A stretch of DNA of 64,000 bases. Origin: Blasia pusilla (lineage: Eukaryota > Marchantiophyta > Marchantiopsida > Blasiales). Positions 45,619 through 57,445 of this stretch are shown piece after piece. The notes beneath the pieces were generated by a model. The model ran no database searches. It was not told the origin of the DNA and saw nothing but the letters and a program-made list of their open reading frames with translations. Position 1 is the first letter of the stretch; each line of letters begins with the position of its first letter. The stretch lies in contig CM114274.1 in the NCBI GenBank assembly GCA_050084515.1, forward strand, positions 14,818,001 through 14,882,000, read 5' to 3'. The position numbers and the translations under genes were made by a program.

Positions 45619-46646
45619 GTGGCGGATATCAATGGTTCGTCCACATTATCATCAAACGAAGAGATAACCCACCAGAGCACACCACCAATGTTTACATCAG
45701 ATCATCAAGAAGAAGAATTTGGTGATGATTACAAAGAGCAGCCTGCTCTTCCACTACGGTCGTCATACCCTAAGTGGATAAAGCATCTCTCTAAGAAAGA
45801 TGGTAAGGATCCACCAACAACTGATGAAGTTGTTACACATCCAAGGAGATCCAAGAGACTAGAGGAGCATAATAGAGCTTCCGCACATCTCGTCAACATG
45901 GCGTTGATGACAGAGGTCTTGAAGGTGGAAGAGCCATCATGCTTGGATGAGGCCCTTACTCAGCCTAAATGGAGAGAGGCCATGCAGATGGAGATGGACG
46001 CTATTCAGAGAAATGAAACTTGGACTTTGATAGAGAAGCCAAAAGACATGAAGATAATACGCATCAAGTGGGTGTACAAGACCAAGTACAAGTCGGACGG
46101 TACATTGGATAAATTCAAAGTGAGGTTGGTTGCACAAGGATGCTCAAAAATTGAAGGTTTTGACTACTATGAGACTTTTGCTCCTACTACAAGGATGACA
46201 ACCATTCAAATTGTTCTAGCGGTTGTAGGAACAAGACATTGGCATGTATACCAATACGATGTGAAGTCTACTTTCCTGAAGAGAGTCTCAAGGAGGAGGT
46301 GTATGTATCTCAACCACCAGGTTTTGAGACATCCAGATCAGACGAGAAAGTGTGTTTACTTCATCGAGCATTCTATGGGTTGAAGCAAGCCCCAAGGGTA
46401 TGGTATCAACGAATAGATACATTCTTCCGAGAGAAGGGTCTCATCAAGAGTCCGTCAGAAGCAAATTTGTATGTGTTTTGCAGAGATGGAATGTATATGT
46501 TGATAGTCCTGTATGTGGATGATCTGATCATCACAGGAGATCACATTAAGAAAATAGAGGAAATGAAGGGAGTGTTGAAATCTGAGTTTGAAATGTCAGA
46601 TTTAGGTCTTTTGTACTACTTTATAGGGCTGGAGATTTGGCAATAG
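45619..46646 (+). pseudogene. copia-3 reverse transcriptase
   Basis: Frames 45619-46383 and 46239-46646 overlap, showing a frameshift near 46260-46300. Motifs are WREAMQMEMDAIQRNETW, IKWVYKTKYKSDG, FYGLKQAPRVWYQ and the catalytic LYVDDLIITG. A stop lies at 46644. Confidence 0.9.
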
Positions 46647-46691
46647 TCAGATTCTATTTTTCTCTCTCAGCAAAAATATGCTAGAGAAATC

Positions 46692-47460
46692 TTGAAGGCA
46701 TTCGGGATGACCGAGTGTAAGGAAGTGGTCTCGCCAATGGAGGTAGAGTTGAAACTCTCGATGGAGGATGTTTCACCATTGGTAGATGAAAAGTTGTACA
46801 GAAAGCTTGTAAGCAGTTTGATATTTTTGTGTAACACTAGACAAGACATTAGCTTTGTTGTGGGAGTGTTGAGTAGGTTCTCAACTAAGCCTCGTGAGAA
46901 CCATTGGAAGGCAGGGATGCGTGTGTTGAAGTACATCAAAGGCACTATCGAGTACGGCATCACCTATGGAGCAGGGACGGAAATGACAGCTTTTTGTGAC
47001 TCAGATTGGGCAAGAGATTTAGATTCTCGGAGATCAGTTTCGGGTTATTGCTTCTTGGTAGGATCAGGTGTGGTGTCATGGGTCAGCAAGAAGCAAGAAG
47101 CAACCTACAGTGGCTCTTTCTTCTACCAAGGCAGAGTACAAGGCGGCTTGTTATGCTTCTTGTGAAGCAGTATAGTTGAGATGGATATTGGAGGACAGAG
47201 GAGAAGCACTAGAAAGTGCTACTGTAATGTGGTGTGACAATCAGAGTTGCATTGCCATAGCACATAATCCTGTGTTTCATGCTCGTACGAAGCACATAGA
47301 GATCTAGTATCATTTTGTTCGTGAGTTGATCGAGAGAGAGGTTTTGAAGTTAGTCTATTGTCCAATAGAGGATAACCGTGCAGACATCTTCACGAAAGCT
47401 TTGAGCGGAGATCTACTTCACCGACATCTAAAAGGTCTTGGCATTGGTCCAAGACAGTAG
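46692..47460 (+). pseudogene. copia-3 RNase H
   Basis: CDSDWARDLDSRRSVSGY and SWVSKKQ are followed by a frameshift near 47100. Then come DNQSCIAIAHNP, KHIEI, a stop, and ADIFTKALSGDLLHRHL. The order and spacing match copia RNase H. Confidence 0.85.
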
Positions 47461-47489
47461 TCCACATGAGAGTGGATATTGAGGGGGGG

Positions 47490-47922
47490 TGTTGGATTCT
47501 CAACATCCACTTCTCTGAGCACCATTAATCTGATCTGCCCCCTTGTATGAGGAGAAGTCTAGATTGATGGTTCTGACTTAGACGTCGAAGGAGTCATAGT
47601 AATATGACGTGGGTGGTTTATGGAATAGCATTACTAGGATTATCCAACCCTATATTTTATCAGGGTGCGGGGCACCCTGATGCAATATAGGTGGATAATC
47701 CTAGTATGCAAACTTTTTCTATTAATAGAAACAAAGAAAAATAGGTTAAAACCCTAGTTTCCCGAGTGGTGATATAGTGGGGAGCTGTAGCGGTAGCGTA
47801 TTCTCGTATGTCTAGTTATCTCCATGTTCAGGTTCCATCAAAGCTCTTCTATGAGAGCACAGACGGACTAGGCCACTTTGTATCTCTAAGTTTTGTAAAG
47901 ATTTCAGTGATTTCGACACTTT
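47490..47922 (+). repeat. copia-3 3' LTR with extra fold-back
   Basis: About 433 bp, colinear with the 5' LTR except for roughly 35 bp of inverted copy after the GGGTGC at 47668. Its last bases differ from the 5' LTR, so the end at 47922 is set by the presumed target duplication. Confidence 0.8.
47632..47706 (+). repeat. Fold-back hairpin in the copia-3 3' LTR
   Basis: Arms 47632-47668 and 47672-47706 are reverse complements with a few mismatches (TACTAGGATTATCC at the outer ends, GGGTGC at the inner end) and a 3-nt loop. The 5' LTR has only the left arm. Confidence 0.9.
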
Positions 47923-47927
47923 CTGTT

Positions 47928-48621
47928 ACCATGGCTTGCTCTATGGTTAGTCGAGATGGCATATCCATCAACTTTGCCGCTCCAACCTCCATGATTGAGT
48001 GGGGCATGTCCCCACTCATATCTCTAAAATCCACTATCTCTAAAATATTCTCCTATAGCACAACTTGAATATCGTGCCAAAAATTGGAGAAGAATTGCAT
48101 CCGAAGTAGTAGCTGTATCCCAAGGACATACTCCGAGAGTAGGTCCATTACCTCCTCACCAACCACCTCTGTACAAGAGGCAATTATCTCTCCCCACACA
48201 CACAATGTAAGAGCCAGCCAAAATACCTGCGCTAATCCAACTCCCATCGTTGCCAACTCCATAGCGAAAAACAACGCAAATTGACTCACCCTAGTGGCCA
48301 CCTCCAACAACATGGTTGACATTGCAGGCTCCACCTGAGTTGACATAGGTGTCATCTCTCCAACTCTTTGTGACGCACCTATCCCATCTATGGGCACTAC
48401 TCATCATCCATGCACCATCCATGGTGTATGAAGTTCCTCTAACAATGTGAAAGATTGTGGAACCGTAGCTTGTTGCCCATCAGTTCCTCCTGTGGATTGA
48501 TCTCAACCCCACCTCTCAATGGCTTGGTCATTCTCGTAATATCCCAAGTCAATACCGCATCAACCTCTACCTGAGCCGCACTACATATAAAATTCAAGCC
48601 CACATAATCCTCCCCCATATC
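47928..48621 (-). other. gypsy gag-protease linker
   Basis: The minus-strand frame 47849-48034 (SGDMPHSIMEVGAAKL block) belongs to the gypsy polyprotein just before retropepsin. The remainder to 48621 is decayed linker. Confidence 0.4.
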
Positions 48622-49760
48622 CTAATACGACGTGGAGGCTAGAGCCATACTAGCTAATCTTGGCTCTGTACGTGTCACTGGCTCCATCATCATCATGACA
48701 ACAACCCTCTGCTCCAACTCATCAATGTGATTGAAGAGCCATGCATTGGATGCACGTCCTCCATCTCCTCTGACTGGTAGTGGAACCCTACCATCATGGT
48801 TGTCAACTCCTTGGTCTCCACCAAATCCCTCACTCCTAGGCCCTTGATCTACCTCTAGATGTAGCTCTCTATGAAGATCAAAACACTTATCCCTAGTATG
48901 ACCATACCATTGACAATGGTCAGAGTACAACTATGGTGGGGCCATCCTAGGTGGCTCTTGAGCAATTGGAGGCGCCCTTGGCCGTCTACCATATTGTGGG
49001 CAGTCCCTCTGCCTATCAAGCCCACCACATCTCCAACAAGCCATCGCCGGTCCTTTCTAGGCAATATATGTTGATATCGATTGTTGTTTCATGGGCTCAT
49101 GATACCCACCTTGCTCTCTGGGCCCATCGGCCTGTTCCCATGGTACTAGTGCATGTTGGGGCACTTGTGGGGCTACTCCTACTTATGGATTCTGAGCTCT
49201 TGTGAAAATCTTATGGTCATCACTAGCTCCTCACTCATATTGAGCTCTACCAGCTCAGACAACTCGAAGATCATCTTCAATGTGGGCTTTGCCGTGTGAA
49301 GCAACATTGCATCTGCGACTCTCCTCTACAGCTCTTGGTCCAGAACCGCGTACCAATACTTTATCAATTGCGCCTCATTCACTCTATGTGTGACAAATTG
49401 GAAATGATCAGTCTTTTCATGTACAAGAATACCTCTCTCAAACCCTTACCTGATCTCCGCTGAAAATCCAGTAGATGCTTCAACTTGTCAGTCCGCACGC
49501 CTTGATAGCTTCTCCCCAACTATAGAAAAAACTCCATTGTAGGACTGAAACTCGGGGATAGCATAATTCTACCGCATCTAAGCCTACCCCACCTATTTTG
49601 GCACTCTCCCCTATCCAAGTATATATGGTCTCCCTTGCTTTGCCCAAGACACTTGTAAACAATCCGCAACAAGACTCTATTTCTTCCATCTCCGTTCACT
49701 TACGACTGTCGTTCCTCAACCCAAAAGACTCCTCCTTGTTTTTACGTCTTCGTACCCTCT
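48622..49760 (-). pseudogene. gypsy gag remnant with zinc knuckles
   Basis: 48855-49064 in alternating frames contains CWRCGGLDRQRDCP. 48622-48930 contains CQWYGHTRDKCFDLH. Both are CCHC-like knuckles separated by a Pro-rich linker. Upstream (49200-49420) an EAQLIKYWYAVLDQEL block looks like the gag helical core. Frames are interrupted many times. Confidence 0.6.
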
Positions 49761-51265
49761 AACTCATGGCCCTTAGGCTTGCGTTTGCCTCCTTCAACTC
49801 TTACAACTCCATCTGGTTGGCCCTTACTTGACCTTGTACGTCCCTTTGACTCCAAGGCTTCTGGCTACCTTCTATGCATACTTAGTTGACCTCTCCCACA
49901 ACTTCAGACCTTCCAGGGTTGTATACATGCACAGTGCCATGTGCACTTCCAACTCCTTGAGGCTCCCACACGGCTTCTCTCCTACCAACTCCACTTCGCA
50001 ACTCTTTGACCGCATATATTACCGTATAGTAAAATGATCTGCTTTGTAAACTCGTCTTTTATTAGTGTCAAAGAGTTTTATAAAATATTAAGTAAATTAT
50101 GTTAGGAAAATAAAATTTTCATGTTTAAACCTCTTTATGGTGCCTCATTTGTGCGAGTCCAATTTTAGGAAAAGAAGTAATAAATGAGACATGAGAATAC
50201 AAAAATAAAGTAGTGGATTAGAGCATTAATGAAAATAAAGCTAAAGTAGTCTTGATTGATGGCTAGGGTAGTTGGGGTAGTTTGGAGGATATGAAGTGAG
50301 TTGATGAAGATATTTTAGAAGATATAACATGATATCTATTTGTGTCAAAATAGGATTGGCTAAGCCTTTAGACGGAGCAATATGACACAAGATAAGATTA
50401 GCCTTATTTTGTACTCTTGTGGATTCCTTGTGAGTATATAAAGAGGAAGGACTTTCAAGAGTTCATCATGTTCAATTTCATTTCTTGAGTCTCCCTTGTT
50501 ACTCTTGAATGGATGGAATTGGGTTTGCTTGCTCTTCCAATGAGAGTGGATTACCCCTCTTGGGAGAATGACTTGGCTAAGATCTATTCTTCAAGAGTTT
50601 CGAGAGTCTGATATATATGGAGATGGTTATTTTGATATATATGGAGATGGTTATTTGGATATACTTATTATTCTAGGGATGTTTTTGTCATACCAGGGAT
50701 AGCGGATGGTTTTAACTTGTTACTTTTCCAATGAGAGTGGATTATCCCTCTTGGGGGAGCAACTCCGCGAAATCCATTCTTGAGGATAATAGACGATGTC
50801 GGTCAATTATGGATAGGGGTGGAGTATGAGTTGTACCCAATTTTCCTTTCCTTAACCCATACCACGTGAAGGTTCTGTTCGTAGATAGGCATTGGTTCTT
50901 TCGTTATCTAACCTGCCACTTTGGGGAGGCATTCACGAACTAGGTCATGCAATCACTAACCCTAATGATACTTCCTATTGTCACATACAAAAGGACTTGG
51001 GATTGTACTTCATATATCCCTATTTAGTGATCTATGGATGTAAATAGGTCTGCTCAAGTAGGGTTCAATACTAGTTGTGTTATTTTTCTTATGTACATAC
51101 GTAAAGTAATATATAGAGAGTTCATAGTTAGGAATTTTGGAGTTAGATGTTATGAAGAATGATCACCTTGACACTACTATTCATGATTCTTGTCGTGAGA
51201 AAATAGAGAGTGTATATAGTAATTATGTATTGAAAAGTAGAACTTCTTAGAGAATTCACCTTGCA
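49761..51265. other. TE-derived; LTR-like promoter segment
   Basis: At 50435-50443 TATATAAAG, preceded and followed by sequence typical of an LTR promoter, suggests an LTR or leader on the plus strand. A 24-bp repeat (GATATATATGGAGATGGTTA) occurs at 50610 and 50634. CCAATGAGAGTGGATTA plus CCCTCTTGGG recurs at about 50538 and 50728. No gene. Confidence 0.35.
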
Positions 51266-54200
51266 TCAACGTCTATCGCAGCTAGAAGGTCCGCCCTTAC
51301 TTGAAGAAAAAATCTTGACACAACAACACCGAGCTTTCGACTCTCGACTATCTACGTCCGCCTCCTTATGGCTCTTTCTCTCGACCTCCCTTTGGCAAGC
51401 GTTATGATTGGCACACTGCCTTTTTGTCACTTTAAACCCTAACTCCTTCCCTCCTAACTTGCCACTCCCCCATTCCTTAAACTCGCCCTTATTCCCCATT
51501 CCTTCAACTTGCGCACCTACAATCTCTATCCCTCTAAACCTACATCTAGACTCTACCCTGAACCTGCATGTATGTCCACGACTCCACAATACCTATCGTG
51601 CTACCTACGGGGCTCTCTCAGCCACTTGGAACTCACCGACGCTCCGTGCATGCAAGTGACAGAGCTCCCTATGGAGCCTCCACTCCTGCCTGTACGTTCA
51701 TCTACAGCCATTGCTTGCCCTTCCTCTCTTGCAGACCTTCTCACCTAGAAATCACCTAACTCTAAGTGACTCTATAACCTAGCAACTACGACGTAGCCTC
51801 CTTGCCGCCTTACTTAACAGCCCTCGACGGTTGCAAGACCTAAAACCTCAGTTCTCTCTCCTTCCGAACATACGCCATTCTCCCATCCACACTACACGTG
51901 TACTATACTCGAGCACTCATGTCTCTCACTCTACTACTACTTTATCCTAGCCCGCTACCACCAAAAATCAATGAAAAATAAGCAGCGATTTCGTGTACAG
52001 CCTCTCAAATATAAAACCAACAACACAAACGCCAACCAATATCTCAAGGGGCTCTCTACTAAGGAAACTTGCTTGCCTACCTGCAAACAAAAATTCCGCT
52101 TGTCCCCTTCCATCTTTCTTATGTAAAATCAGAGTAAAGAATGACTCATACGCCCAAGTCCACTCTTAAATCTACATCGGCATATCGAGCCATATCCACC
52201 CTCCACTATGAAGAAATCCGGATGTTAGCACCCTAGTTCCTACTACACACAAAACAAGAGAGGTACTCCTACGGCCCAATATCTTTCCCTCTCGTATATC
52301 CTTGGATTTTGGCTCTTTCCCCAAAAATAGCCATCCCACTAGTAACCTGTGTGCGGAGGTTACCAAGTCAACGGGTCACATGATTGACTAAGACCAAAAT
52401 AGGGAAATCGTAAAAAATGAAGTTCCCGACGCAACGGACCTGTCGCCAACCTCATCCGACATCTCAAGACAAAGTTACACCCAAACAGTCTGTTGACCCT
52501 CTATGCCATCGACACGGTAACGGTAGAACTCTACCTATTGGATAACTAAGATGTGACAACTCTTGCAAAGTAGTAGACACACAAAGCAACCCAGAAACAA
52601 CACTAAAACCGAGTAATGGATATATTTTATAGTTTATGTTGATTTTTCAAAACTAAACCCCATATTTGAGTTTTATGGTGGTCAAATAAATCACTTAGTA
52701 TAGATGAATGGCTTGGAGAAAGGTTCCTCTTAATGGTTTGATTTGCTATAAATTGGATATCCTCCATGTCTTAAACCACTCTCAATAATTCATCTGACAC
52801 TATTGTTACAAAAGATTACAATGATACATGTAGCCACTATTGAAGGGGTGAATGTATTTGCATTGATGACATCTTTTAAAAGTAGATCTCCTCTATGATG
52901 CATGGTAAAAAAAATATTAAATTCCCGCCTTAAGAAAAATGTAACCTCAACTCTCCTTAGATCCCATATTTTCATACTTCTTTTCTTCCAAAATACTCTC
53001 CTCATTTGAAATTCTACTCTTTATTTAAAAATCTCTTTGTCCCAACCTTTTGATTTTGGGAAAAGAAATGCCAATTTATGCTTTCTATTCCTAACTTAAT
53101 CATTTCACTAATTTAAGAAATCATTAGAAACCTTGATAATTTATAACGTTTTTATGCTAAGTATATATGCATTTTCCCATGATAACATTTCTTACAAAAC
53201 CCTAATCATCCATTCCAACCTCATTCTAGTCCTCCTTACACACATTTTCCTCCTCACCTTTGTCATGCCCCTACTTTCTTCATGTAAAAGACCCCCACTC
53301 AAACCTCATTTTCTAGTTGGAAAAAATCCTCCATCCTTGTTCCTATTTGAAAAAATAAATCATGTTGTACCTCTCCCCAATTCCACCACCTTATTAGAGA
53401 CAAACTTCCCATCATAGTCTAGCTTCCTCTGATTATAGGGAGGTAGTAGGCATACCTCCATTGGCTAGACACGCTATCAACTCATTGGTATGCCACATTA
53501 AGCACTCCTTAGTCTAGAAAAGCTACTAAATTCTTAATATCCCCCTCCTCCCTCTACTTTTCAATTTTTGCAAGTGATTTGTAAGCACATGAGACATTTG
53601 TGCAAGTCATGGGATTCAAAAATACAAATCAAAATTTTGAGATGGTCTTGAGCCCCTTGCAATCATATTACAAGTCCTAGGACTCACAAAAATTATTCAA
53701 AAAATTTCCAGTCATGGTTTTTTTTGCACTCAAAATGCACTCACATCATTTTTCGCAAGTCCATTTGGGCTTTGAGCAGTCATAAATTTTGAAAAACTTG
53801 AAAAATAGTAGCAAAAGAAGTCACTCATGCTAAAACCAATTTCATTTGTCGCAATATCTTGTATAATACACATAAGATACTCACACAACATGAATACACA
53901 AAGATGTGGTCAAAACACACTTGCAAAGTAGTAGTCCAAGCTAAAATAGGACTTGAAAAGGAATGGTTGGCACCCGCTAATCCCTAGTAGTGTGAGCTAA
54001 AATATTCAACTATTTCACATCTTTCAAAATTCCATGTTGTAAGAGTTAGAATCGTTTAATTGAAAGCCATCAATATTGGTGGCCTAGCCTTTAAAAGTGT
54101 CAAACGATCTAGCTTTTAACCAAATGAACCATATTGGGTTAGGAAGATATGGTAGCATTAGGTCTAAAATGGCGAGCACAAAATTTTGACCAATGGCAAC

Positions 54201-54842
54201 CATTAAGAGGATAAGTTTAGCATATCCAAAAGTTGATTCTAATCGATGATTGTTTTGACCAAGAAAAAATATGGGCCGTTCATATGCATCCATCTAAAAT
54301 CTAATTGTGGATGAATGTGGAAAAATCCTCTCACCATCAACGAACGGATGTGTTCAAATTGATCCATAATTTTTGGCTGTAGAGAAGTGTTCTTGAAGAG
54401 GTGGAGCTGATGAAAGGAGACATCTTTTAAAATGGATCGGTAGGTCATATATGAATGGATGATGAGATGATTGGAGATCCAACTTGTTGTGTGAACGCCA
54501 AATTTTATTTAAGTTATAATGATATCAAGATGCCTTATCAATAATAAGTGGTGACAAAAGTGAGTGACTTCATGATCGTACTAAAGCCCTTCGTATACTA
54601 TCCATAGATGTTCGCCAATCTTATGAAAGCTCCCACTCCACTTATATGAGTAGGACATAGAATGCACTTTATGGCCTCCACCCTTTTCTATTGAACTCCG
54701 ATAGTCCTTAGTCCAGAATCTCAACCCCTTTGGTGGTGCCCACGGCTCCGACCCTTAGGACTTGACATTATCGGATCTATAGCATAATGAACACCTACTT
54801 AAACGCTAAGAACCGCCAGTAGTACCACCAATCCTTAAAGAG
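51266..54842. other. Unassigned repetitive-looking DNA
   Basis: 51266-52600 is C-rich on the plus strand with overlapping frames on both strands and no family match. 52600-54500 is AT-rich. Two overlapping minus-strand frames at 54084-54448 are protein-like but unrecognised. Confidence 0.3.
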
Positions 54843-55083
54843 ATGATCAATCCTTAAAAATTTTGTCTTCTCCTTGTCTTGCAAACGGATGGGTAATTAT
54901 TTTAGCAAGAAGATCCAAAGTACCAAAGACCTTCGCACGTCCTAACCTAACAAAGATCTCATTAGGAGTAGGCATAACAGAATGGTCGATCTCTACATGC
55001 CGTTTTATTAGATAGTAATCCCCGCATATCTCCCTATGTGTACCACCAAACATACCCCAAATGAATACTTGAGGAGAAAACAA
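54843..55083 (-). pseudogene. Ty3/gypsy reverse transcriptase fragment
   Basis: THREICGDYYLIKRHVEID, then MPTPNEIFVRLGRAKVFGTLDL, is the conserved first block of gypsy RT, where the usual reading is CVDYRxLN...LDLxSGYHQ. The catalytic block is not recognisable downstream. Upstream and downstream sequence is decayed. Confidence 0.7.
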
Positions 55084-56502
55084 CTAAAGAAATTGAAAAC
55101 ACCAAAACAAAACATCCATGGAGAAAGTGAAAGTCACCCACCTATGGCCCAACTAGGTAGCTAAAGAATTGAGAAAAAAGAAGGAGAAACCCTTGATAGT
55201 AAAGGACAATCATGCCATGAAAGAATCCACAGCATGTGAAATTGCATTAAAAAAATTATAAGCATAAAAATAAATCCACAGATTCCCATAGTATTAGCAA
55301 ACCGCAAAACATAAATGAAAATAAAATTTCAAAATTCACACTAACGGGATGCAAAACTCTTAACCCAAGATCGGGAAAACCAAAAACAAAAAATTTGGAA
55401 TTTTGCCTCCAAAAACTCCTTCGTTCCTAAACAGTCAAACCAGCATTACTAGCCCTTCCTAATAATGCAGCAACACAACAATTAGTGCAGGCTAAGTTGG
55501 TCCCTTGGATTCGCATCCAAGCTCCCGGGGGCAGTTGGATGCGGCTGGAGGTGCCGATAAGGAAGTTGGCACAGTCGTTGGGGTGTGGATTACCATACCG
55601 TTACACGGACTTATCTGAGGATTCTGAGCTTCTTCTATAATGCTCCCTCTTATAAGAACTTAAGAAGAGGGCCACACCGTTCGGACGAAGCCGGTCCTTG
55701 TTCCCGTCCATATTAGGGTACTGTGCATTGCCGTCCGTCCGCCCTGGTTCTGGAATCCTTATAGAATCTATTCTCAAAGGTAAGACTTCTTAGTCAACAT
55801 TTTTGTCGTCTCCCAAGGAGCTAGTCCGAGACTCCGAGCGACTGTCCATGTCTCAATGGATTATAGTCAATCAACGAGAAGTTGTGCCGTTGTTGTACAG
55901 ACGTGCACATAATAACTGCCACCGTCGGTTCAGCCTCGACGGTGTAGCTCAGCGGTACGAATTTCACCCTTCTTTCTCTCTCTTTTTGCTGACTCCTAAA
56001 CTATCATAATTACGACGTTCAATTCTATTCCATTTTGGAATTTGATAATTCATTTCGGTGGTTGAGTTTTGGGAAATAATGGACGTCTAATAATGCATTT
56101 TTCCACATAAATTTTGGCGATTAAATGTTACCAACGAAGGTGTTCTGAACATGATGTTATACGAGTCATGTGTGAGGGAGGGGGGGATATTGACAAAATA
56201 GTTCACCCATTTCAGTTTTGGGATCAATTGGTAGGAGTATTTTTTAACTATCAATTATATGCAGGATATTTCAAATTTGGACGGAATGTTAAAATTTTTA
56301 AAAAAACTATTCAAAAAGATTTTGGAATAAAAAATTAAAGAACAATAATTATCATTTGCAACCCCTAGTAATGGCACGTAAATTTGTATTTACCTCCAAT
56401 TGAAACTAGGCTTTTGTCTAGGAGAGGTTGCCCTAAACCTGTATTATTATTTGCTGGCACGCTTCCTTTGGTTCTATATAAAATTCTTCATTTAAATCCC
56501 AT
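55084..56502. other. Intergenic
   Basis: 55480-55980 is more GC-rich than its surroundings but shows no gene. A tRNA A-box look-alike (TAGCTCAGCGGTA near 55944) has no B-box partner. Confidence 0.35.
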
Positions 56503-56550
56503 TGATATACACTATGAGCATCCTTTAAAGGATGCTCATAGTGCATATCA
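56503..56550. repeat. 48-bp near-perfect palindrome
   Basis: Centred on TTT|AAA at 56526/56527. The inner 34 bp (56510-56543; arm CACTATGAGCATCCTTT) are a perfect palindrome. The arms extend to 24 bp with one mismatched pair (56509/56544). There is no loop or interior sequence. Confidence 0.97.
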
Positions 56551-57445
56551 GGTAGAGAATAATATCAGGGTCCGGGTAGTCTTTTCGTGAGAATCGATGC
56601 ATTTCTTGAATTTTGACATTTTCTTGAATCCGGCTAATGAGATACAAATACAAAGGATTTGGGTTTCTGGTTTTGGGCCGGAAACCCAAATCAAAAATTC
56701 TAAATTTCTTATGACTAGCTCAACACGTTGCCCCGGTTCTCCTCGGACATTGGAGCAATATACCTTGTAGCACTCTTAGACTAGTGGAATAATACTAGTA
56801 GATATTCAGAAGTTTCACTTGTTATCCGTGAAATTTGTTTTTGGAAATATGAGGTCTCATACGTCCAAAATTTGTTGACAATGGGGACTCCACATCCACA
56901 TGACTCACAATTGCAAAATTGTATGTATAAATTGAAATTAGATTGTGTTGCTTGCCTCGAGTGGACTTAATATTCTTATTTCTTCCCTTACTGGATTTTC
57001 TTCGTCATTTGTTTCCCATGATGTTCCTCTTTGTGTCTTTATCAAATACATTTTTTCCTTCCCTTGTATGGATGGGATTTCATTTGTTCTCACTTTCACA
57101 ACTTGATCCATGAAAATTTGGTTTTCCTCCACTCCTCCATATATTTAACCACCCCATATTTCATTTATAAAATATAGAGGAAAAATTAATTAAATAAAAT
57201 ATTCCTCCACAAAAATGCCATCTTATATTTAATTTCTTCATAAATAAGTATTTTATGTGATATTCTTCTACATACCACATAGAAAACGTGGCATGTATGA
57301 ATATCCTAAATAATAATACTTACCAAAAAAATTGCATTTGTACCGTAGAATACCCTCAAAGTTCGAGTAGAGCAAAATTTCACAAGGTGCTTTTAAATAT
57401 TTAAGGGGAAATTTTAATTAGGTATTTTAATTTGCACATGGACCA
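56551..57445. other. AT-rich intergenic
   Basis: No gene. The last base, A57445, is the flanking target A of Helitron copy 2. Confidence 0.4.

Larger units (their letters stand above)
43886..47922 (+). mobile_element. Ty1/copia retrotransposon 3, internally deleted
   Basis: LTRs at 43886-44289 and 47490-47922. The PBS TGGTATCAGAGC is immediately 3' of the 5' LTR (44290-44301), a perfect initiator tRNA-Met match. A polypurine tract GAGGGGGGG (47481-47489) abuts the 3' LTR. The flanks are GTGTT (43881-43885) and CTGTT (47923-47927), a 5-bp target duplication with one change. Gag joins almost directly to the middle of integrase, so protease and the integrase N-terminus are deleted. RT and RNase H follow with several stops. 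It inserted into the gypsy element in opposite orientation. Confidence 0.9.
42541..49760 (-). mobile_element. Decayed Ty3/gypsy element with methyltransferase-like segment
   Basis: On the minus strand: gag (about 49760-48600), linker (48600-47928), then retropepsin and a methyltransferase-like region (43885-42880). The two halves are separated only by copia element 3 (43886-47922). Removing that insertion leaves a continuous minus-strand frame across the junction. RT and integrase of this element were not found downstream. Many stops and frameshifts are present. Confidence 0.6.

Noticed and set aside
55930-55965. tRNA 5' half (TAGCTCAGCGGTA)
   Set aside because: No B-box or acceptor-stem partner follows within tRNA length.
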